From assembly GCA_020152595.1 (NCBI GenBank), contig JAIGNY010000872.1, forward strand, positions 732,001-796,000: 64,000 nt of DNA, in the 5' to 3' direction. The position numbers were made by a program, and so were the translations under genes. Shown here piece after piece: positions 1 through 64,000 of this stretch. Origin of the DNA: Chiridota heheva (taxonomy: Eukaryota > Echinodermata > Holothuroidea > Apodida > Chiridotidae). Numbering within the stretch: position 1 is the first letter of the stretch; every line of letters begins with the position of its first letter. A model generated the notes under the pieces. That model had not been told where the DNA came from. It worked only from the letters and a program-made list of their open reading frames with translations, and searched no databases.

Positions 1-1799
1 TAGGTAGGCTTAACGTTACTGGCCGCTGAAAATAAATCATATGTGCACTCTTTTTTTTTACTGATTCTGGTCCTACTCGGAATTACGGCTTAGGCCTATA
101 TCTTTTGAGTTTGATGAAAGTTGATTTAGCTAGGCCTATAAAATGCTCTACAATCGCCAAAAGAGTTTTCCCACCGATCAACAACTGATTAATCGAATCC
201 GTATTTTCATGCGTGAACTTCAACTTAATAAAACTGGCCATGGAAAAATCTCGTGCAAAGTTCAAGTTGGAGCTTTGTTTACTTGTAAAGTAACTAATTT
301 TCAGTTAAAATCACCACCAACTGTGTAGAATACTCCCCACTACTCTTCGTATAAATTATTGACTAAATTCAAGCGTTTTGTGCAAAATTAATGATCAAAT
401 GGGTCAAAATAACCTATTTTACATTGATTTACCGATAATCAATCGAGCACAATATGCGCACTATGCCTGCGAATTTTCTCAACTTGTAAAGTTCCCTGAT
501 TGTAAACAAGTTTCGCCTTGCTTGATAAGTTGATTTCAAGACCATGAGACAAAGTGGAATGGAGCTAGGCTTAGAGGTAGACAGCTAAACGTAATTAATA
601 AATGTAGTAAATATCATGTGGAATGTATGCAATGTGATACTTTTTGTGCGGAAAAATAACCAATTAGGCCTAGATCTGATGTAGTCTTTGCCACGAAAAA
701 GTTGTCTCGGAACGGGTACAGGGTACCTTTTAATGGCATATATTAAAGGTGATGAACTTGAGTGTACATCTCTGCGATTGATATAAAATTAATTCATTAA
801 GAATGTGAGTCTATTTTCGAGTTACCATAGTTTCTAAAAGACTTGTGTCATTCTTCAAAACAGCCATTTTCATCGAACAAGTTTCCTACAGATTTTCTGA
901 AGTTTTTGGCGAAAATTCCCGTGTGATGGTGAAATCGAGTTGAAAGTGTTTACAGGGCCTAGGTCTTGCTGAAGATGAATCTCTGTTATCAAAATAATGC
1001 ATCGTTTTTTTAGAATGAAAAATTGTGCTATGATATTTGCAACAAACTTTTAGCTGTAGATGGTGTCAATTCAAAACAAAAGCAAATCTCAATGACGTAT
1101 TAATAACACTATTTGTATCAACGCCATCAAAGATATAAGAATTTCTAGCTGGGCTGAGATTAGTTAGGCCCTAGTATTTATTCACAATACACTTTTCGAC
1201 ATACTGGCAGCCGCAGATCAGTTAACGACAGCAATCACACAACGTCATACCAAAATGGGTTAAAGTGAATAAAATTATGGCCAAACGATAGTAGATGGTT
1301 ACATAACTAGGCAGAGACTATTAAATGTTAAAGTTCAGGTGACATTGTAAAGTATAGTGAACACAAGCAGCACATTTGCTTAGTCCAAGATTCTTCTTGG
1401 GCATCCATTTTCACTCAATTTTTTGCATTTTTTGACATTTTGCATTTTTTGTTATTAGGCTCTACCACACAGTCAAGAGTCCTTTAGGGGTCTCAGCTAT
1501 GATTAAGTGTACGTAATTGTGAGGTTGACATCAAGTATTTTTTCACAAATCAACATCAAGTTCTGAGCTAAGTTTTTGTAGCTGATCTTAACACAGTCTT
1601 TCGAAATGACCTCCATTTTGCTTGATCTTTGGTCAAATAGAAACTGTACTTGGCCCTATAGAGCACACTTGAACTGCATGGCAACCTTAAATAGTACTTA
1701 CTGTTTTAAAGCTGACCCAAGAAAAAACCCAATTTGATTGATATTTGCTTTTTTCTTAAAAACTCGCATTTATGGTTATGAAACTCTTAAAATTTAAAT
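1..1799. other. No gene or repeat recognised
   Basis: AT-rich sequence with only short ORFs on both strands. None has a recognisable domain, a signal peptide, or a convincing splice donor in the phase needed to join the first exon of the large gene downstream. I see no tandem repeat. It may be upstream intron or intergenic DNA. Confidence 0.5.
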
Positions 1800-2036
1800 C
1801 CATCCGGTCTCCATGGCGCAAGCGGATAAGAGTACATGACTCCCCCTAGATGGGACGCCAGTCCATCGCAGGTTAAGTCCCTAGCAGCGCTGGTACTTAG
1901 TTTACAGCTGAGTGGACTAAAGCAACTAAGAGTAAAGTGCCTTGCTGAAGGACTCAGTGCAACGCTCGCGGCGGGAATCGAACTTGGTACCTTTCGAATG
2001 CAAGCATGACTCCTTAACCACTGAGCCATTGCACCT
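1800..2036 (-). mobile_element. tRNA-derived SINE, family 1, minus strand
   Basis: Read on the minus strand, the element starts with a tRNA-like head. It has an A-box-like TGGCTCAGTGG and a B-box-like GTTCGATTCC about 45 bases apart, followed by a non-tRNA body. A second copy with the same head and body lies on the plus strand at 20343-20580. The head cannot be a working tRNA because it lacks a clean acceptor stem and continues into a shared body, so a SINE is the best reading. Confidence 0.75.
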
Positions 2037-3226
2037 CATAAAACCTCAAACTCTACAAAATTGACAAAGAGCCGGCTGCACGAATGCCAATGGCCAGAGC
2101 CTAGGTACAACACAATAGAAATCCTCGTCAGCCGCAGACCCAAGTGACCATCCACCCACACCCCTTTCCTCAACCTAAATGGGCCCGTCTGACGTGGAAC
2201 GCAAATCCCTCCGTACCCAAGATGATGCAGCACCAAGCCAGTAGAAAGACAAGCTGAAGATGGCTCCATGAGGGACCCGCAAACACAGCATAGCCTTACA
2301 AAACACTCTCCCCCACCCCTCCCGCCGACTTATGCTATCTAAAATATGTCGTACACCCAGTACAGATTATAATATTAATGTATTTCTTTATAATCTATTT
2401 CAAATTTTCTAACTTCTAGGAAATTATTTTTCCTTTGTGTAGGTCTATGAATTTTATTTATATATAATATCAATGATTGAATCCCATAAAACTTCATGTT
2501 AAAGCATTTTAGAAAGAAAATTTAAAAGATATTCCTAAGAATTGCATTATGTGTGCTAGCACATAGGGCAAATTATGTCATCATTGGCATATTAATTTAA
2601 ACACAAAATTAGACAAAATGGCAGCATCCATGTTATGTTCTTCAAACTTGAGAATTTAATCAGATTTTATGACGGGTTTTTGGTAGTTGGTTCTATCATA
2701 TATCAAGGAAGTTGACGGAGGTTATGTTTTTGCCTGCATTTGTTTGTTTGCCATCAAGATATCTCAATAATTGATGATTAGATTTTGATTAAACTTGGTG
2801 TGTATTGTGTCTGCTGCTTAAGGAAGAGGTGATTTTAATCTGAGACATTGGAACAGGGGAAGGGCACTAATGGAGAGGTGGGGATGTTCTTGGATAAGAT
2901 CTGTTAAGATTTCTAATTCAAACTTTCCAATGGATTGTGCTGAACACTGAATTCATGGCCTGAAAGGATTCTAAACAATCCATTTTGTGGACCAAAGAAA
3001 ATTAAATCAAATGGTTGGGTAACCAAGAAAAACAAACAATTGCTTTTGGCATGAATGGAAAAGGATGGAATGTGAGTATTGCCTGAAAAGAACTTAAACA
3101 ATGAATGCTTAGCTTGAATAAACTGAAATAACCATAAAGTGTCTATAAAGCAAATGGCACATAATGATCAAAAGTGAGGAAGAGATTTGGGGATAAAACT
3201 TAGTGGGTCTAGGATTTCTGAGATAG
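2037..3226. other. No gene recognised
   Basis: Nothing codes convincingly here. Minus-strand ORFs at 2036-2269 and 2913-3101 have no family signature and look like chance. Positions 2037-2310 are more GC-rich than their surroundings and could be part of an unrecognised repeat next to the SINE. Confidence 0.4.
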
Positions 3227-3350
3227 ATTGTATTGGGGATGGGGGTGAACTTGTATTGGGGATGGGGGTGAACTTGTATTGGGGATGGGGTGAACTTGTA
3301 TTGGGGATGGGGTGAACTTGTATTGGGGATGTGGGTGAACTTTACCCCAA
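3227..3350. repeat. Minisatellite, about 25-bp unit
   Basis: Five imperfect copies of a unit containing TATTGGGGATGGGGGTGAAC follow each other; copies differ by one to three G residues. The overlapping minus-strand ORF (3109-3360) is a product of the repeat. Confidence 0.85.
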
Positions 3351-3588
3351 TTTTAGGCATGTTTGAAATATCAAGTGGGTGGAGGTATGCACTTTACAGA
3401 ATGTTAAAATTGTAGTTGGATATTAATTTGATAGAAGTTCAAACAAACAGATGTTTTAAGTCTAACATGGCTATCAGAATAAATCTACTGCAGCTATTAA
3501 TCAGATGAGCATTCATAATGCTTTGTTTACTTAGGTGATTCAACCAAAGGCCTTTGTTACACTTCTTATTTTCATTCTTTTATTCTAG

Positions 3589-58999
<55,411 letters not shown>

Positions 59000-59104
59000 A
59001 TTTAAGGTATGAAGTCTTCTCTTTTATATTTTGTTCCACTCTTCAAGCTCATTCAAATTATTCAGAGGAGATGATTTGCACAGTGAAAACATTCTTCTAA
59101 CATT

Positions 59105-59395
59105 TAAACTTCAAAGGTTAATTAAAGGATGTATATCCTCCTAGATACTGGCTAACTTCAAAGGTTAATTAAAGGATGTATATCCTCCTAGATACTGGCT
59201 AAGTTCAAAGTTTAATTAAAGGATGTATATCCTCCTAGATACCGGCTAACTTCAAAGGTTAATTAAAGGATGTATATCCTCCTAGATACCGGCTAACTTT
59301 AAAGGTTAATTAAAGGATGTATATCCTCCTAGATACCGGCTAACTTTAAAGGTTAATTAAAGGATGTATATCCTCCTAGATACCAGCTTGATAGC
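59105..59395. repeat. About 47-bp minisatellite, six copies
   Basis: Six copies of AAAGGTTAATTAAAGGATGT, then ATATCCTCCTAGATACCGGC. Lies in the putative 3' UTR intron. Confidence 0.95.
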
Positions 59396-60035
59396 TGGGA
59401 GTGTACTGTATTTTCAAAAATTACCACTGGACATGTGGACCATAACTAGCTGGTGGGAAATTGAAACTTTCGAAAATTGTGACAATATATTTTTTTCAAA
59501 ATTATTGCTTAATCTTTTAAACATATAGAAGATTTATTTTTGAGACATGATATTTGGTGAATGCCTTCCAGATAATGTACATTACCTTGGTTACACAGAC
59601 CCTTATTTTCTTTGAAAATTTCTGGGATGTGAATTTTTCTCTTTCTTGACAAAATTGAGTCAGAAATAAAGGACTTGTGGAGAGACAACTTTCATTTTGT
59701 GATGATATTGAGTTAGATTCACTTTGCTTGTTATTAAACATTTAAAGCATTGAGTTGTCTGTAGTCTTGTTGGTATCTTTAACATTTTTGTTTACCTCCT
59801 ATAGAATGGAATAGTCTTAATATGCAAATTTGTGATGCATGGCCAGCCATGCCTCCCTATATTTAATTGTAAATCTTTTGGTTTTCCCATTAATGTTTTT
59901 ACCTTATCCAAATGTGCAATCAACATCTATACAAGGGTGTCAAAATTGTATTTGTTTGCTGCTGTTCCAGGGAATAGTACTTTCTCAAACAATACTGTAT
60001 CAGATCAGATTTCAATTTGTTGCTATACTGGATAA
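59396..60035. other. 3' flanking or UTR-intron sequence
   Basis: No gene seen. AATAAA at 59665-59670 could serve as a proximal polyadenylation signal if the downstream UTR intron is not spliced. Confidence 0.4.
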
Positions 60036-60039
60036 CTGT

Positions 60040-60325
60040 TTTTGTTTAAAATGGGCTTAACTTGCAACTATATCAAATTTTTGGTTTAAAAATTGGGAAG
60101 TATGTAATGTATGTCAGTTATTAGTATTTACCTGATGTAGCATCCAGTTGCGTACAGTTGTACACATTTACTAACTGTCTTTGTTCAAAATGGGCTTAAC
60201 TTGCAACTATATCAAATAACTTTAATGGTTAATAATAGGTGGAATTGGGAAATATGTAATGTATGTCAGTTATTAGTATTTACCTGATGTAGCATCCAGT
60301 TGCGTACAGTTGTACACATTTACTG
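60040..60325. repeat. Direct duplication of about 140 bp
   Basis: Two copies share AAATGGGCTTAACTTGCAAC and, further on, ACCTGATGTAGCATCCAGTT and GCGTACAGTTGTACACATTT. Confidence 0.88.
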
Positions 60326-60735
60326 CGCCTTGCATGTGTGTATACATGATTACTTGTACTGACAATTGCAGGTAACTTGGGAAAAAGTATTTTCTGACTG
60401 AAACTTTGTGAGAGAAAAAAATATTTAAAAGTTAATTTTGTTTAACAACAGGCATTTGTTGTTGAGCAGAAATCAAGTTATTGATCAATAATGCCACATT
60501 TTTGTGAAACGTGGCGTTTGAAAATTCAATGTTCCTGCATAAAAAGCACTGTTCTCGGATAGCGAAACTGGGAAATTTGACCCCTGACATAGAGAAGCTC
60601 TTTGCTTATTTAATTGAAGAAAGAATTTCATAAATATTTCAAGGTGTCTCCCATTCATACATGACAAGTTTTGCATTTATCAGGATTTGTCAGATTACAT
60701 AATAAGACATGCCCATATCTGAGCAAACAAATATC
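60326..60735. other. Nothing recognised
   Basis: No repeat or coding signal between the duplication and the SINE. Confidence 0.45.
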
Positions 60736-61013
60736 TACCTACTGTGGTGTAGCGGTTATCATACCTGTCTACAGACCACGAGGCCCTGGGTTCAAGCCTG
60801 GCTTGGGTAGATACGCCAGTGCACCACAACTGGTTATCAAACGCCGTAGACATTGACTTGGTTGTCAATGTTATGTTTGTCCATACGTTGTACCTGTGTT
60901 CTCGCCCGGGTCGTATTAAGCGTTTCGTGATAGCATTGTTAGTTTCATAACCGAATACGCAGGCGACGACCCAGTCATTGTAATTGTGTGTTCACTCGTC
61001 GTCGTCGCATCCG
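60736..61013 (+). mobile_element. tRNA-derived SINE, family 2, plus strand
   Basis: Third copy of the family at 3854-4130 and 10724-11000, with box A TGGTGTAGCGG and box B GGTTCAAGCC. Confidence 0.82.
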
Positions 61014-61261
61014 AGCAAACAAAGCCCTTTTTTTTTAAAAAGGTGCCCTTCCAATCTCAGATCACTGGTTGCAAATTTGAATGGTTTGTTGAAATACAGC
61101 TTTGTCAAAGTTGACTTTCAGATAAAACATTAGATTCACCTGTACGGCATAATTATGTGCTCTTTCATACGAGATATGAACCCCCCTTTCAAATTTCTGG
61201 CTAGACTTGCAAGATGGCGGGCTAAGAAGAGTTAGTCGTCCCCTAAAAAGCACAAGTACCA

Positions 61262-61660
61262 CTATTAAATGCAATTATCAGATTGCTAGCACTAATGCAA
61301 TTTTTAGATTTCTAACACTAATGCAATTGGTATATTTCTAGCAGTAATGCATTGATCAGATTGCTAGCACTAATGCATTCGTCATATTGCTAGCACTAAT
61401 GCATTGATCAGATTAAAAGCACTAATGCATTAGTCAGATTGCTAGAACTAATGCATTGGTCAGATTGCTAACACCAATGCATTGGTTAGATTGCTAAAAA
61501 AACTAATGCATTGGTCAGATTGCTAGCACTAATGCATTGGTCAGATTGCTAGCACTAATGCATTGGTCATTTTGCTAACACTAATGCATTGGTCAGATTG
61601 CTAACACCAATGCATTGGTCAGATTGCTAACACCAATGCATTGGTCAGATTGCTACTAAT
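61262..61660. repeat. About 26-bp minisatellite
   Basis: Some 15 copies of CACTAATGCATTGGTCAGAT plus TGCTAG or TGCTAA. Confidence 0.93.
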
Positions 61661-61821
61661 TTTAAATAGTCCTAGTCAGAATTTTGTGCTCTTTAGATTT
61701 AAAAAAAATTGGAAGCAGTTGTTTATATATCTTGAACTGTAACAAAGTTTTTTTTACCATAATTAAAGAATGTTTGTAACCATAACAAGTTTGTGTAACA
61801 TGTGTTGTTGTCTACATGTCA

Positions 61822-61935
61822 CTAAACCTTGTGTTATATCATGCCATGCAAGCAATAGCACACCTTGTGTTATATCATGCCATGCAAGCAATAGCACACC
61901 TTGTGTTATATTATGCCATGCAAGCAAGTGCACAC
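61822..61935. repeat. 36-bp tandem repeat, three copies
   Basis: Three units with CCTTGTGTTATATCATGCCA and TGCAAGCAATAGCACA. Confidence 0.9.
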
Positions 61936-62025
61936 TTTAACAATAAATTCATGTTCATGATTGGAAATAGGTAGATATTTGTCATCATGAAGTAATCTTG
62001 ATCCTTCTTCTCTTTTTTCTTCCAG

Positions 62026-62195
62026 GTTTTATGAAGAGGTGTCCTTACTTTCTTTGCAATAACAGTTTCATGTTACTAATTAACAGACAATTTATGCATA
62101 TTTAGTCAATTAAAAAATTGCCCTATTTATTTGGTGAAGATCTTTCGTACCTCACAGACCTGGAATAAGCTAATAAATATCACAGTGTTGTTATT
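62026..62195 (+). other. Probable 3' UTR exon with polyadenylation signal
   Basis: A strong acceptor (TTTTTTCTTCCAG) at 62025 is followed by AATAAA at 62172-62177 and a TGTTGTT-rich stretch. Together with the GTATGA donor at 59007, this suggests a 3 kb intron in the 3' UTR. Inferred only from sites; no transcript evidence. Confidence 0.4.
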
Positions 62196-62514
62196 CAACC
62201 AACTTTCATATAAGAATCAAATACAATAATTTGTGAATAGGTCTACTAAGAAGCATATTATATTTCCTACAAAATTTTCTGCTTTTATTTTGCTCACTAT
62301 TTGCTCATGACTACCAGATCTTTGATCAGAAGCACATCACAAACCATCAAATCATTTTGTTAGATTTCTGAGGTGTTATCTTGTCAGTTTTACCAATATG
62401 ATTTAATGACTGAAATATTCAAAAAACAATTTTTCTCTTTTGAACAAATATTACACGAGCGTCTAAAAAATGCAACTTAATTATTAGAAACACATCTCAA
62501 ATATCTGTCACAAG
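62196..62514. other. Nothing recognised
   Basis: Downstream flank of the gene, AT-rich. Confidence 0.45.
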
Positions 62515-62805
62515 AAATAACTCTGAGAAATACCTCTGAGAAATACCTCTGAGAAATACCTCTGAGAAATACCTCTGAGAAATACCTTTGAGAAATACCT
62601 CTGAGAAATACCTCTGAGAAATACCTCTGAGAAATACCTCTGAGAAATACCTCTGAGAAATACCTCTGAGAAATACCTCTGAGAAATACCTCTGAGAAAT
62701 ACCTCTGAGAAATACCTCTGAGAAATACCTCTGAGAAATACCTCTGAGAAATACCTTTGAGAAATACCTCTGAGAAATACCTCTGAGAAATACCTCTGAG
62801 AAACC
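62515..62805. repeat. 13-bp minisatellite
   Basis: About 22 copies of ACCTCTGAGAAAT, nearly perfect. Confidence 0.96.
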
Positions 62806-63790
62806 TTTAAGATTTTAAAACCTCTTTAGCACATTTATGATATCTGTATAAGGTATGTCCTCAATGGCAAATGAATTTTCTTAATCACTTCTTTAACAGA
62901 GATCATAAGTGAGATTGTCAGTTTACCCATACGTTCAAATGTCTGGACAGATAATAGCAGCGGATTGTAAACATATTAGCATTTCAAGTAATATATCAGT
63001 AATGTATTCTTCAACTGGATTCAGTAGCCAGCTTGGATTGCATTCATAAAACATATATTAAAATATCTCCTAATTCATCACTTGTTTGTGTAGATGTTTC
63101 TTTGTCACTTTTCAGTTAATATAGCAATGTACAGAACAAAATAAAAACAGAAAAATATACAATCACCATATCTGTAATTTTATGTTTTGGCTTTTCTTTT
63201 TGACTTTTTATCATTTCAGTTATGTAGATATCAGGCATAGGGCACCCCTCCCCCCTCCCTCCCTTCATACCACATAATCCCTCCGCAATTAGTCTCTTTT
63301 TGCTAAAATCTCCCATTGTAATTGAAATTATAGTAAGTCTAGAGCTAGTGTCAGAAGAATAACGTCTTTTAAGTCTGTATCAAGCCTCAAGCACAACAAC
63401 ATAAGTTAGTCAGAATTGATGTGCGTGCCCCCCCCTTTTTGGAAATGCCTGGATATGAACAACAGGGGAGGGGGCTCAATGATCTTGGGAGCACTAACTA
63501 CACTCAGGGACATAGCCAGAATGTGAAAGCTAAACACTGCCAAAAAACTTATTCTTCAAGAAACGTTACGGATATTGGATTAATTTTTCCAATAATTGGC
63601 AATAAGAGAAGCTGAGAAACCCATGCAGGCCATAATGAAGGTGCTAAAGATATTCATTAAGCCACCCAAAATATTGATATTCAGCAAGGGGGACTACTCC
63701 CCCTGACTACACCCGTGTTTCCAAAATACAAGTCGTGAGCAAAGCTGCCAACTTGAAGTACATATTTATATTTCATGACTTTTCTCAAAT
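62806..63790. other. Nothing recognised
   Basis: No gene or element; C-rich runs at 63245-63265 and 63429-63436 are low complexity. Confidence 0.45.
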
Positions 63791-63794
63791 TCAT

Positions 63795-64000
63795 AGGCAA
63801 ATTCGTGCTTTCTATGTGGACAACTTCACGATCTTTTACTCCTCCCCTAGCTTTCCTCTTGTCGAAAATAGGCTCCAACTCAGCCTCAAGCGGCTGCAAG
63901 TCTGGTGCAACAATAACGGTCTTAAATTCTCCAAAAACAAGACAGCCTGCATGCACTTCTGTCTGTCATTTCAACAACCTCAACCTCGTACTCAATGGCA
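63795..64000 (+). mobile_element. Non-LTR RT fragment, running off the window
   Basis: Matches 41475-41600 and 38750-38945: YVDNFTIFYSS, SLKRLQVWCNNNG and SKNKTACMHFC. Same family as elements A and B. The 3' end is beyond the window. Confidence 0.85.

Noticed and set aside
143-328. Possible signal-peptide exon for the large gene
   Set aside because: The 61-codon ORF has no hydrophobic N-terminal segment and no good donor in phase 1.
1800-2036. tRNA gene on the minus strand
   Set aside because: A and B boxes are present but there is no proper acceptor stem, and the same sequence with a body occurs elsewhere; it is a SINE.
62515-62805. CRISPR-like array of short repeats
   Set aside because: A 13-bp pure tandem repeat without spacers, in a eukaryotic genome.

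Overview
The window is eukaryotic genomic DNA. It is AT-rich, with long repeat-filled introns and GT-AG exons. Most of it is one plus-strand gene that I could follow through 27 coding exons, from position 3589 to a stop codon at 58997-58999. The joined frame stays open for 1,825 residues with every intron phase matching. The product is a secreted, cysteine-rich mosaic protein: VWD-C8-TIL-EGF-F5/8C-CTLD-CTLD-EGF, then VWD-C8-TIL-EGF-F5/8C-CTLD-F5/8C-F5/8C(truncated). This architecture is known from sea star footprint adhesive protein (Sfp1-like) and from hemocytin/hemolectin clotting proteins. Together with the abundant DIRS, non-LTR and SINE elements it suggests a marine invertebrate deuterostome, most likely an echinoderm; the species cannot be decided from sequence alone. 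The first exon found begins in phase 1, so the N-terminus and signal peptide lie upstream of the window or were not recognised.

Layout. 1-3588: no recognised gene, one tRNA-derived SINE and a minisatellite. 3589-12702: first VWD-C8-TIL-EGF-F5/8C module. 14747-23691: two C-type lectin exons and one EGF exon, with a 3.9 kb DIRS-like element, a SINE and a 48-bp satellite between the lectin exons. 27191-36194: second VWD-C8-TIL-EGF module, whose first exon has its 5' end repeated five times in tandem. 36234-41768: two non-LTR retrotransposons of one family, one inserted in the other. 42345-47781: F5/8C, lectin and F5/8C exons, separated by a large 24-bp satellite. 47900-54520: a 41-bp minisatellite split by a 5.0 kb DIRS-like element. 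54844-58999: the last exons and the stop. 59000-64000: probable 3' UTR with a spliced intron, several satellites, a SINE, and a non-LTR fragment running off the end.

How it works together. The two VWD-C8-TIL modules probably support disulfide multimerisation, and each carries a GDPH motif of the autoproteolytic type. The F5/8C and lectin domains would bind surfaces or glycans. The repeated module keeps the same exon sizes and intron phases, which points to growth of the gene by tandem exon-module duplication. Most larger introns hold their own private tandem repeat, so the locus also shows how SINEs, DIRS elements and hairpin MITEs seed and interrupt satellites.
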